This document shows, one piece after another, positions 25,401-33,884 of a stretch of DNA of 40,284 bases. The stretch spans positions 1 to 40,284 of the forward strand of contig JARLGV010000135.1 in the NCBI GenBank assembly GCA_031292555.1. The letters run 5' to 3'. The notes below the pieces were generated by a model. It saw only the letters and a list, made by a program, of their open reading frames with translations, did no database searches and had not been told where the DNA came from. Position numbers and translations under genes: made by a program. Source of the stretch: Fimbriimonas sp. (GTDB lineage Bacteria; Armatimonadota; Fimbriimonadia; Fimbriimonadales; Fimbriimonadaceae). The stretch's first letter is position 1; every line of letters begins with the position of its first letter.

Positions 25401-25809
25401 ATACGAGTGAATTCGCCGTTACGGGCACTGTGCGTAACGCAGCAGAACACAAGTCACACACTAGTGTTTAACCGTTAATGACGGTTTTATGTTAACATTA
25501 CTTGTAGGCGATAAGCTTCTCCCGCTTGCCAACCCCGCTTAGTCTGCCTGTCAGACGGCAACCGTGCTGGCACCAAACAAGGCAACTAAGCGGTATCTGC
25601 ACTCGCTAAGTTATCCTAATCGTTGCGCGAAGTCCAGCAAGAATGGATAGCTTGGCATGGTTCTAGTATAAATACTAGCTACTTTTCCGTGACTTGGAAC
25701 GTAAGGTGGGGAGTTTAAGCGGTTAACTGAAGAGTGAGTTTAGGCCGGTTGCAAGGGCATAGGCGAACGAGCGCTACTCATATCGACGGCTTGAATCCCT
25801 TGCTAGCGG
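25401..25809. other. AT-rich, dyad-dense non-coding region
   Basis: No gene is seen here. Five separate dyads are present: CGTTACG/CGTAACG (25417-25439), AACCGT/ACGGTT (25470-25486), the palindrome ATGTTAACAT (25489-25498), CCGCTTAGT/ACTAAGCGG (25535-25543 with 25585-25593, enclosing small TGCC/GGCA and GTGC/GCAC hairpins), and CTAGTAT-AA-ATACTAG (25663-25678). The fourth could fold as a multibranched RNA on either strand. It matches no riboswitch class I can name. Candidate roles are a small RNA, a long regulated leader for the Ig-like gene, or clustered operators. Confidence 0.45.
25535..25593. ncRNA. Candidate structured RNA element, closing stem of 9 bp
   Basis: CCGCTTAGT (25535-25543) and ACTAAGCGG (25585-25593) pair perfectly. 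Inside, TGCC (25545-25548) can pair with GGCA at 25557-25560 or, alternatively, at 25581-25584. The choice between two partners for the same bases is typical of a switch, but could be chance. Strand and function are unknown. Confidence 0.25.
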
Positions 25810-28398
25810 CTACATCAGGCGGATTCGGTCGAGTTCTTGTGTAAGTTGCGCGATCGACATAAGCGAACCGATCAGAACTTGGCTACGGAAAATCTGCTCG
25901 CCGATCTGCCCGATCAGCCTCTGACTGAGGTCGTCCAACGACTCCACATCGTAGCTCCTAAGTTGCGATTCGACAGAAGCGCCTTGCTTACGTGCTGCCC
26001 CAAGAAAAAGTGCGGCCGACTCGAAACGTCCAAGCTGTTCAGCGGCATGGGCTACGGTGCGCCACGAGGTGGCTACTGCCGCGTGATTGCGAAGGCGCTC
26101 GAAGGTGGGAAGACACTCCAAAGTAAATGATATGGTTCGATACGGTAGGCCTTCGACCAAATAGAGATGGGCGGCGTTCTGGTGTAGGTAGGCCATCGCG
26201 GACGAGTCGTTTACCTCATCCTGAAAAGTGAAGGCTTCGTCGAGGTGAGCGTGCGCCGTCTCGAACTCCCCAAGGTCCGCCTCGACGCCGATCATGTTCG
26301 TCAGCGTAACAAATAACTTCTGGTAGCGCTTTAGGGCACGGAACGCAGCGATCGCGCGAAGGTTATAGCGGCGGCATCGGCGCAAGTAGCCCGACTCCTG
26401 GGCGTTGATAGCCAAACTCACCAAAGCTGAGCCGGTTCCCTCCAGATCGTTTCTCTGTCTTGCTAGGGAATAGCTCTGGATGGCGTATCGGCGTGCGCGG
26501 TCACTGTCCCCGAGGTAGCTTGAAAGGGCCCCTGCCAGGTTCACAATGCGGTGGAACTGTGAACTCTTGCCACATTCGTTGTTCGCAATCGCTTTCTCAA
26601 CGAGTCTCAGTCCCTCCGAGAGGTAGTTGCGGATGAAGAAAAAGCGATGGCATGCGATGATCGTGCGCACCGAGAACTCGGCGTCGCCACCTTTGTTCAG
26701 TCCCGCCTCAATCACCATGCGAATGTCTTCGTACGATGCGTCCATCCGTTCGATCCAAGCGAGTTGGTCTTGGCCAAGCAGAGCAGTATTTGCCGTTTCG
26801 GCAAACTCGGCGCACCATTCGCGATGGCGGCGGATTAACTGCTTGTCCTCCTTGACTTCCTTAAGCTTGGCGGCCGCATAGAGGCGCATCGTTTCGGACA
26901 GGTAGAACCGCTTGTCCACTGTCTGAACGCTGGATACGTTGAGGAATGAACTGTCGAATAGACGTTCGAAGGCGGAGAAGACCTGCGACTTTCGCAGAAC
27001 ATCGTCGAACGCGCAGACCTGTTCGGCTTGCTCGAGTGAGAAGGCTCCGGCGAAGACGGAGAGGCGTCGCAGCAGTGCTTTGTCGTGGGGTTCCAACAGG
27101 CCGTAGCTCCAGTCGATGGTTGCCCGCAATGTGTGGTGCCGGTCATTGGAGTCTCGCCGTTTGTCCTGTAGTAGGATGAAGCGGTGGTCCAGCCTATCCA
27201 GAATCTGCTTTGGATTCAAGATCGACGTCTTCGTCGCAGCAAGCTCGATGGCAAGAGGAATGCCATCGAGCCGCCGACAGAGGTTGGCCACTGACACTGC
27301 CACCGACTCATCGAAAGTGAACGAGTGGTTTGCCAACTGAGCTCGGTCAAGGAACAGTGCCACGGACTCGTATTCCCGGATGCTGCGCCAATCCTCCGCC
27401 GGAGAGGGAACATCCAGTCCGCCCAACATGAACCGATCTTCGCCCTCCGCTTTGATGCTTGTTTGGGTTCCGGTTACGATTGCCATATTCGGGCATTCGC
27501 TCAGCAGGGTGTCGACGACGCGCCGGACCGGCACTACAAGATGCTCGCAGCTATCGAATACGAGAAGGACGCGCTTCTCGCGGAAATAGGCGACAAGCGC
27601 ATTCAGATTCTCCTCGCCCGGCAACTTCGCAACGCCCAAAAGGCGGTTGATCGTTGGCAAGAGCATGCTCTCCCGCGCGACCGGAGCCAAATCGATGTAG
27701 TGAGTGCCGTCGACAAAATCGGATTCGATCTCGGGGATAAACCGTTGGATGAGCGCGGTCTTGCCGATTCCTGGAGGGCCAAGAATCGTAACGCAACGCG
27801 ATAGGTCGATCTGACGGCGAAGCGCGGCGATCTCCCGATCGCGTCCAACGAAAGTCGACGTTCGGAATAGTCCGCGGTGGGCATCCACCGGACGCTCCCG
27901 CTTCGGGAGCGAAGGATGTTGCACTAGGAGCAAGCGCTCGAATCCACCTTCCAGGCCGAGTTGGTAGTTACCAAGTTCGTCGAACGTGAAGTCGGCATCT
28001 AGGGCAGCCCGCGCCAACTCGTACGTGGACAGAGTGATGACGACTTGTCCCGATTCTGCGTTGGATACAGTTGCGCCGAGCCGGTGTTCCACATCTTCGG
28101 CCGAGGCGGCGCCGGGCCCGGTTTCACACATTACGACGCCCGCGACAACCCGTGACTTCATCCGTGCTACGAGTTGTACAGAGGCTTGCAGGGCTTGCGA
28201 CGGGCGAGCGAACGAGAGATACGTGTAACCGTTAGGGGCGTTTAGGAGGATCTTGCCGCTATACAGCTGCAAGAGCTCATGGAGGGCATTCTCAAGACTC
28301 ACCGGTCGCGATCCGGAGTCGACAAGCAACACGTAGGTGCCCACCCCATCGAGGGAGGTCAGAGTCAGATTCCTATGGGTTACTCCGAACGAATCCAT
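25810..28398 (-). CDS. AfsR/NB-ARC-type ATPase with degenerate cyclase domain and TPR-like tail
   Basis: An 862-residue predicted cytoplasmic regulator. Residues 1-160 follow the layout of the class III nucleotide cyclase domain that fronts many such ATPases, but the catalytic motifs are lost: the usual DIEGS is LVDSGS, the GDG turn is APNG, and HTGE is CETG. An NB-ARC/STAND ATPase follows with FVGR at 183-186, Walker A GPPGIGKT at 207-214, Walker B VLLVFD at 277-282, and a GLPL-like RLDGIPLAIELAA. The C-terminal 350 residues are helical, with TPR-like segments (for example GSALVSLAINAQESGYLRRCRRYN). No DNA-binding domain is seen. I infer a signal-sensing switch whose cyclase domain now serves in binding only. 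Two palindromes lie upstream of its start. Confidence 0.8.
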   Translation of the reverse strand: MDSFGVTHRNLTLTSLDGVGTYVLLVDSGSRPVSLENALHELLQLYSGKILLNAPNGYTYLSFARPSQALQASVQLVARMKSRVVAGVVMCETGPGAASAEDVEHRLGATVSNAESGQVVITLSTYELARAALDADFTFDELGNYQLGLEGGFERLLLVQHPSLPKRERPVDAHRGLFRTSTFVGRDREIAALRRQIDLSRCVTILGPPGIGKTALIQRFIPEIESDFVDGTHYIDLAPVARESMLLPTINRLLGVAKLPGEENLNALVAYFREKRVLLVFDSCEHLVVPVRRVVDTLLSECPNMAIVTGTQTSIKAEGEDRFMLGGLDVPSPAEDWRSIREYESVALFLDRAQLANHSFTFDESVAVSVANLCRRLDGIPLAIELAATKTSILNPKQILDRLDHRFILLQDKRRDSNDRHHTLRATIDWSYGLLEPHDKALLRRLSVFAGAFSLEQAEQVCAFDDVLRKSQVFSAFERLFDSSFLNVSSVQTVDKRFYLSETMRLYAAAKLKEVKEDKQLIRRHREWCAEFAETANTALLGQDQLAWIERMDASYEDIRMVIEAGLNKGGDAEFSVRTIIACHRFFFIRNYLSEGLRLVEKAIANNECGKSSQFHRIVNLAGALSSYLGDSDRARRYAIQSYSLARQRNDLEGTGSALVSLAINAQESGYLRRCRRYNLRAIAAFRALKRYQKLFVTLTNMIGVEADLGEFETAHAHLDEAFTFQDEVNDSSAMAYLHQNAAHLYLVEGLPYRTISFTLECLPTFERLRNHAAVATSWRTVAHAAEQLGRFESAALFLGAARKQGASVESQLRSYDVESLDDLSQRLIGQIGEQIFRSQVLIGSLMSIAQLTQELDRIRLM

Positions 28399-28478
28399 GA
28401 ACTTCTAGAGATCGTAACGCAAGAATCGCAAAAAACGGCATCCGGTTCGAGTTCTTTGCGGCAACTCCCACGATAAAC

Positions 28479-28502
28479 TTCGATCGAAAGGTCAAATGAC
28501 CT
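28479..28502. promoter_or_regulatory. Two adjoining palindromes upstream of the AfsR-like ATPase
   Basis: TTCGATCGAA (28479-28488) is directly followed by AGGTCA-AA-TGACCT (28489-28502). They lie about 80-105 bases before the ATPase start at 28398, a plausible operator position. The rest of the 240-base gap 28399-28638 holds no gene. No canonical promoter could be fixed by eye. Confidence 0.45.
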
Positions 28503-28638
28503 ATTCCACGGCCAATAACCTACACGGTTAACTACGATCGTAATCCCCATATGTTCGACATGAGATGCTCTTGACGGTCGCTAGGAACAACATTAGAACC
28601 TCTATGAGTACGACTGTGCGGAGTGGCGTTCCGTTCGA

Positions 28639-29871
28639 TCAGCAATGGACTTTCAAGGAGCGAAGAACTCGTGAGTTGCGCTTTTCAACATCCCAGTCCG
28701 GACGGTCGGAAACGGGTTGAAGACCAGGCAACCGACTGATAGCGGTTTGGATCGCGATCGGAGCCTCGGCGCGTGCCAAAAGCGCGCCCACGCAGAAGTG
28801 GATCCCGTGCCCAAATGCAATGTGCTTGTTGTTCGCTCGACGAATGTCAAACCGGTCCGAATCATCAAACCAAGCTGGGTCGCGATTGGCGGCATTGATC
28901 ATCTGGAAGACCATTTCGCCCTTCGACAGCCTCTTACTTCCGAGTTCGACGTCTTCCTTGACGAGACGAGGTTGTCGCGAAACGGGGGACTCAAACCGCA
29001 AACCCTCCTCAAGCGCGGGGGAGATCAGGCTAGGATCACGACGTAGAAGATCAAGTTGATCGGGGTGTCGAAGAAGCGTATCCATCGTGTTGGCGATGAA
29101 CGATAGGGTCGTCTCCTGTCCCGCTACGAAGAGGGTAACCAACGTGCTGATCAGTTCCGTTTCCGATATCTGCCCCGTCTCATGCTCCGCAGCAACGAAT
29201 TTGCTGACCAGGTCCGCACTCGGACGTTTGCGTCGTTCAATCACCATGTCTCGAATGTAAGGCCGAATCTCGCTGATCGCCCTTTCTGCTCGCAGCAGGT
29301 CCGATTCGCTCGGTTTGTTCACTCCCTGAAACGCCAGAATGTCGTCGGTCCAGATCTTGAAGAGGTGGCGATCGGATGGCGGTACACCAAGGATCTGAGC
29401 AATTACGCTTATCGGTAACGGCGCCGCAAGGTCCGTCACGATGTCACCTGCTCCCTTCGCGATCATCGCGTCAATAAGTCGGTCGACGGCATCCTGGATC
29501 GCCGGCTTCATCTGCTCGACCACTTTCGCATTGAACTCCTTGGCGATCAGCGAACGCATCCGCGTGTGATCGGGCGGATCGGAGTGAAGCAGACTCTTCG
29601 TGGCAAAGTGAGCGGCGAATGCCGGGTACAGATTCTGCCTTTCATCGCCGAGATAAGCGATCGCCTTTCCTAATCGGTTCTCGTTGGAGAAGTGAGCAGT
29701 GTCTTTGAAAGTGACCATCACGTCGTCGTAACGGGTTAGCAGCCATCCACCGATGGCATCGCTCCAATACACGGGCGCCTCTTCTCGCATCCGGCGAAGC
29801 ACTGGATACGGATCCGCCAAGAACCCTGGCGTGACGATAATTTCCTCGAAACTGGGGGACACAGCTTGCAT
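28639..29871 (-). CDS. Cytochrome P450 (bacterial, CYP107-like)
   Basis: A soluble heme-thiolate monooxygenase of about 410 residues. The conserved features are present: FLADPYPVLRRMREEAPVYW near the N-terminus, the I-helix LFVAGQETT (oxygen activation; A-G-x-E-T-T), the K-helix ExxR in EEGLRFES, and the heme loop FGHGIHFCVG, in which the Cys (residue 379 of the longer frame) is the iron ligand. The lack of a membrane anchor is normal for bacterial P450s. Its substrate is unknown, and no ferredoxin or reductase gene lies nearby, so redox partners must be elsewhere. The frame also opens at GTG 29928, adding 19 residues; I prefer ATG 29871 because it gives the usual N-terminal length. It follows the DinB-like gene on the same strand. 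Confidence 0.92.
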   Translation of the reverse strand: MQAVSPSFEEIIVTPGFLADPYPVLRRMREEAPVYWSDAIGGWLLTRYDDVMVTFKDTAHFSNENRLGKAIAYLGDERQNLYPAFAAHFATKSLLHSDPPDHTRMRSLIAKEFNAKVVEQMKPAIQDAVDRLIDAMIAKGAGDIVTDLAAPLPISVIAQILGVPPSDRHLFKIWTDDILAFQGVNKPSESDLLRAERAISEIRPYIRDMVIERRKRPSADLVSKFVAAEHETGQISETELISTLVTLFVAGQETTLSFIANTMDTLLRHPDQLDLLRRDPSLISPALEEGLRFESPVSRQPRLVKEDVELGSKRLSKGEMVFQMINAANRDPAWFDDSDRFDIRRANNKHIAFGHGIHFCVGALLARAEAPIAIQTAISRLPGLQPVSDRPDWDVEKRNSRVLRSLKVHC

Positions 29872-29970
29872 TGGCTGGCGCGAGTCTACACCTCGTCCGT
29901 CAGCTTCGTGGAGGGGGCAATCTGCCACGCTCCTACAATCTGTCTCACAAATCCAAAGCGCCTAGATGGA

Positions 29971-30459
29971 TCACTCGGTTCGCCATTCGCTCCATATGTT
30001 TGACTCCTCCCATTCTTCGGACGGCTCTTGGCCGGCAAGCCGTAGTCCGAGGAAGATCAGACCCACATGCCATCCCTCGTGCCAAATCATGTGTTGTAGG
30101 AAGAGGATCGGGTGGTCGTACCCGGCGACCGGCCCAACGTCGTTGGTCAGAAGGTGCCGCATCGTCTCGCGGACGGCTTCTCCACTGACGATCAAGAGTT
30201 CCTTGATGGCGTCAAGATCCGAGATCGGAGTTTGCCATCCGTCGACGAACCCGTCATCGAATCCCGCCGTCCGCTCCGGATCGACCTGGGACAGCCAATA
30301 ATGTCGAACTTTATGAATGTGCGCGAGTTGGTGGTCGAGCGCCATTCCATCCTCCGATGGCTTCACGCGCCGGTTCGACTCGTCGATGCGGGAAGCGGCC
30401 GCCATCACGATCCGGCACTGGCGATCCCATGAGTCGAGCAAAGGAGGGGTTAGGTTCAC
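29971..30459 (-). CDS. DinB-like putative metal-dependent protein
   Basis: A 162-residue four-helix-bundle protein of the DinB/YfiT type. Its metal-site pattern is visible: a His in LDHQLAHIHKVRHYWL, and HMIWHEGWHVGLIF near residue 125, which supplies the H-E-x-x-H pair typical of the family. Members include thiol-dependent S-transferases (bacillithiol, mycothiol) and damage-induced proteins, so a detoxification role is possible; the thiol substrate is unknown. The start is a GTG 7 bases after a TATAGT box with no Shine-Dalgarno site, so it is likely leaderless. The P450 gene lies downstream. Confidence 0.8.
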   Translation of the reverse strand: MNLTPPLLDSWDRQCRIVMAAASRIDESNRRVKPSEDGMALDHQLAHIHKVRHYWLSQVDPERTAGFDDGFVDGWQTPISDLDAIKELLIVSGEAVRETMRHLLTNDVGPVAGYDHPILFLQHMIWHEGWHVGLIFLGLRLAGQEPSEEWEESNIWSEWRTE

Positions 30460-30465
30460 CTAAAC

Positions 30466-30471
30466 ACTATA
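30466..30471 (-). promoter_or_regulatory. -10-like box directly before the DinB-like gene
   Basis: TATAGT, read on the minus strand, ends 7 bases before GTG 30459, placing transcription start on the start codon. It matches five of six consensus bases. Confidence 0.5.
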
Positions 30472-30544
30472 CGCCAGTCTGCTCTTCCTCCCTCCCCATG
30501 TTGCCATGGTAGTGAACGAGTCCGGGACCGAGCCGAGGCTAGGA

Positions 30545-31522
30545 TCACCGACTACGCGTCGCCCAAGCTTTCCAGTCCTCCGCCGGCCACGCCGAGTATT
30601 CACGGCCGAGGATGACCGTACTGAGCGCATCCCGCGCCAGGGCGCCAGGCGATGGATCGCCGTAGTCCCCGTGAAACTGTCCCGCAGGGTCATCCACGTG
30701 ACTCAACAACAGCGGAACGAACCGCCGGTTCATTGTGAAGGCAGCCTGGAACGTGGCGATGCGTATCCGAGTGCCGTCTGCCAGGGAAGCAACGACGGCG
30801 CCCGGTGCCGGCTGCACCTTTCCGCCCGAGTCTCGGTAATAGGGTTCTTCCGGTTTAGCGGCAACCGGCTCTAGAATGGCGCCTTCGATCGATCGAATCG
30901 CATCTAGATCGCCCAATCGCGCGGCTGCTGCCGTACATAGCCATGCGGTGTCCGCGTGTATGGCGGCGATCTTTTTGAGGAGCCCGATGTCGCGCCTCGA
31001 TCCGGTGAGGCCGATGCTCTGAATGATCTCCGCCTCCGAGTCTCGAGTCTCGTCGGATAGCGCCGCCCGAATCGCCGCGTCGTGAAGCTGACGTCGATAG
31101 GGGAAGGGTCGGGTGTTGCGAGACCATCTTGCAGTTGGATCCGGCTTCTTCTCTTTGGCGATAACGGATAATTCGTACTCCCGGATCATCCGGTTCGCGT
31201 TCCGAAACCCGTCACGCTGGACGTTGATGTCGCGATTCGGCAGGTTTTGGATGAGGTATGGGACCGCGCCGAATGCGTCGATCTCCGTCATCGCCGACTC
31301 TGTCACGTAACCAAGGTCTTTGTCGTTCAGGTACTTTGCAAGTTCCGGCAACCCGTGCCCAGGTCGTTCCCTTATCCTCGAGAGATCGCCGACCTCGATC
31401 AGATGGGTTTCGTTCCATCGGTTCAGATAATACGCGACGTCGTCGCCGCGGCTGCATGCGGCGAGGCCCACGCAAGATACCGTCGCAAAGATTGCCAAGG
31501 CGAGGGTAACGATTCGGCTCAT
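30545..31522 (-). CDS. HEAT-repeat-like lipoprotein
   Basis: A 325-residue predicted lipoprotein. The signal peptide (IVTLALAIFATVSCVG) ends in the lipobox LAAC at Cys23, followed by SRGDD. The mature part has helical pairs that resemble HEAT or Armadillo repeats: ELAKYLNDKDLGYVTESAMTEI, AVPYLIQNL, a block around ETRDSEAEIIQSIGLTG with LLKKIAAIH, and AAARLGDLDAI. Such arrays usually bind other proteins. No catalytic motif is seen. It sits after the TPR protein on the same strand, separated by 84 bases, so both may belong to one surface-associated process. That link is speculative. Confidence 0.6.
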   Translation of the reverse strand: MSRIVTLALAIFATVSCVGLAACSRGDDVAYYLNRWNETHLIEVGDLSRIRERPGHGLPELAKYLNDKDLGYVTESAMTEIDAFGAVPYLIQNLPNRDINVQRDGFRNANRMIREYELSVIAKEKKPDPTARWSRNTRPFPYRRQLHDAAIRAALSDETRDSEAEIIQSIGLTGSRRDIGLLKKIAAIHADTAWLCTAAAARLGDLDAIRSIEGAILEPVAAKPEEPYYRDSGGKVQPAPGAVVASLADGTRIRIATFQAAFTMNRRFVPLLLSHVDDPAGQFHGDYGDPSPGALARDALSTVILGREYSAWPAEDWKAWATRSR

Positions 31523-31606
31523 AGTCCGATTCGTAGGTGGCGAAGCAGTGCCGATCCGTTCACTCTATCGTCCTTCTTGAGTCGAGATGAGGTAAATCCG
31601 GCTTGG

Positions 31607-33742
31607 TCATCGTTTTGAAGGTCTCCCGTAATGCCGCAACCACGGATTGAGAAGGACGGCCACCGGACCGACCTCCTTTAGCAGGATGAGTCGATGGAGG
31701 ATAGCGCCCTGCTCCTGGCAATGCTCCAAAGCACGGCGCGCTTCGTCGGGGCGGCGTAGATGGGTTAGGACAGCGATGATCTGGACTGCCGAGTCTTTTC
31801 CCCTCAGTTCGGCAGACTGAAGATAGGAAAGCGCCCGCTCCAACTGACTTACTCGCTCGTTGCTCGTCGAAAGGGAAGCCATTGAACGGAGTGCTCTGCC
31901 GTACAAATAGTACGCATGTCCGTCCCGGTCGTCCAGTTCGATAGTCCGTTGGAATGCGGCCTCGGCTGACAGCAGGCACTGCCTCCGCAGTGCGCTACGC
32001 GACCTCATTGCCTGGCTGTAGAAGCAGTGGCCGAGGTCGCGATGGTGTTCGGCGATTTCGGGAGCCAGGGCGATGGCTGCTTCGATTTTCTCTTGTGCTC
32101 TTCGATAGAGGTCACCCCGTTCGGGTTTCTTCAGACACTCGGCAAGGCACCGAAGAGAGTGACCCAAGTTGGCAAGCAGATCATGGTCGTTCGGCCGCAG
32201 TGCTTCCGCTTCCTCATACTTGGCGACGGAGAGCCGGTACGGTCCCTGCCGTGCCTCGCCCAATGAAACCGATCCAAGCTTGCGGAGAACGAGCCCCCAC
32301 GATCGATGCGTCTTTACATCCTTGGGGCGCAACCGATCGGCCGACATGAACTTCGATGCAGCTTCTCGAAACGTGGCTGCGGCTTTCGCTCCATTCGATG
32401 CTGTGCCAAGACGGTCAAGGGCAAGGCCCCAGTTCAACTGGGTTGGCCATTGGTCTGGACGCAGGCGATCCGCTTGGGCGAACTTTTCGCAGGCAGACTT
32501 CAAATAGCGAATCTTCTCGTCTCCATCCTGACGTTTCCCCAAGTCATCGAGCACGGTGCCCCAGCAGAACAGATTGTCCTCGTTGTCGGGAGCCAATCGG
32601 TCGGATGCTGCACACTTCTGGTCGGCCAACCGAAAGCAGTCAAGTTGCTCCTCGCCAGTCAAAATCCGGCCAAGGTCGTCGAGGGTTTGGCCCCAAAAGT
32701 ACAAGGTCTGGGCGTGATTCGGATTCAGACGATCCGATTGTTCGAATCTCTCGGAGGCGACGCGTAAGGTCGCGATTCTCTCCTCGCCCACTTGCCGGCG
32801 CGAGAGAGTTTGCAGCGTGCCTCCCCAGTTGTTCAGTGTCTGCCATCGTTCTGGCTGGACGGCGTCTGCCTCGGCGAACTTCTCAATCGTCCGCTCCTCC
32901 ATGATTCTCCTCTCTTCGTCCGGAAGGCACTTGGACAGGTCGGATAGCACGAGGGCCCATCCGCTCAGAGTTGCGCCATCCTGTGGTCGCGTCCTATCGA
33001 GTGTTTCATAGATCTCGCTGGCCTTCTGCAGATAGACAGCCTGATCCGGGCCATCGGTGAATTTGGCTCTTTCGCGAAGTGCAATCGCCCAATTCATCAA
33101 GTTGCCAAACGAATCTGGTTTGGCTTCGTCGGCTCGCTCGTAGAGTCGGAGACTCATTTCGATCAGGTCGCGCTTCCCATTCCCGCCGTCCAGCCTTGCT
33201 ATCTCCATCAGTGCCAAGCCCAGATTCGAGAATACGTTCGCGTCGTTTGGCCGCAATTGGATCGCGAGTTCCAGCCCGCGTCGACATTCGGTTAGGGCTT
33301 CGTCCCTCGCCTCGCCCTCGGAGGCGCGCGCAATTCGAAGCCAAGTCGTCCCGTAGCCAAAGGCAGCCGCTGCCTGGTTTGGGGCGGCATCCATGGCTCG
33401 CCGATAGTGCTCCATAGCTGCATGCAGCCACCCTAGCGCGTCTTGGCCGGTAGCAATCCGGGCGAGATGCGAGTAGGCTCCGGCGAGTCCCTCAAGCGCA
33501 CCTGGATCGGCTGGCTTTAGTTCGCAAGCCTTCGCGAAGAGGTCGTGCACTCGGCTCAACTCGACGCTGTCCACCGCCGTTAGTCGTGGATAAAGGTCTT
33601 TGGCAAGCGTCTTCGCCAGCTTCAGGTAGGCGCAGAGCCCATCGTCCAAAGCAGCCGCTCGTTCGTTTTCGGAAAGCGACTCGAACGCGGCGATCGCGTC
33701 GACGTACCGACCCTCGTCGATCCATTCGGAAATCTGGGACAT
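31607..33742 (-). CDS. Large TPR-repeat protein
   Basis: About 711 residues with no signal peptide, made almost entirely of helical repeats of about 45-50 residues. The repeat motif is variations of ADRLRPDQWPTQLNWGLALD.LG. The longer-than-TPR spacing comes from an extra loop carrying GEE or DGDE-type residues in each unit. The pattern is very regular in the middle (about residues 190-540) and looser at the ends. TPR arrays are protein-binding scaffolds; no partner is obvious. The frame opens at GTG 33757, but ATG 33742 (MSQISEWIDEGRY) looks more natural. It precedes the HEAT-like lipoprotein. Confidence 0.7.
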   Translation of the reverse strand: MSQISEWIDEGRYVDAIAAFESLSENERAAALDDGLCAYLKLAKTLAKDLYPRLTAVDSVELSRVHDLFAKACELKPADPGALEGLAGAYSHLARIATGQDALGWLHAAMEHYRRAMDAAPNQAAAAFGYGTTWLRIARASEGEARDEALTECRRGLELAIQLRPNDANVFSNLGLALMEIARLDGGNGKRDLIEMSLRLYERADEAKPDSFGNLMNWAIALRERAKFTDGPDQAVYLQKASEIYETLDRTRPQDGATLSGWALVLSDLSKCLPDEERRIMEERTIEKFAEADAVQPERWQTLNNWGGTLQTLSRRQVGEERIATLRVASERFEQSDRLNPNHAQTLYFWGQTLDDLGRILTGEEQLDCFRLADQKCAASDRLAPDNEDNLFCWGTVLDDLGKRQDGDEKIRYLKSACEKFAQADRLRPDQWPTQLNWGLALDRLGTASNGAKAAATFREAASKFMSADRLRPKDVKTHRSWGLVLRKLGSVSLGEARQGPYRLSVAKYEEAEALRPNDHDLLANLGHSLRCLAECLKKPERGDLYRRAQEKIEAAIALAPEIAEHHRDLGHCFYSQAMRSRSALRRQCLLSAEAAFQRTIELDDRDGHAYYLYGRALRSMASLSTSNERVSQLERALSYLQSAELRGKDSAVQIIAVLTHLRRPDEARRALEHCQEQGAILHRLILLKEVGPVAVLLNPWLRHYGRPSKR

Positions 33743-33884
33743 GCACTCATCATGCACTATCTCGACTTGTGCTCTTTGCGATTGGGGACGACCCGGCTTC
33801 GCGACCCGCTACCCGGACAACAAAGTGCCGGGCAAGCCGACGCCTATGCCGTAATTTGAGGCAAAGGGGCTACCGCCAACCGGC

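Noticed and set aside
25501-25600. Known riboswitch (cobalamin, c-di-GMP, c-di-AMP, fluoride)
   Set aside because: None of the conserved core strings of these classes could be found. It is left as an unnamed structured candidate.
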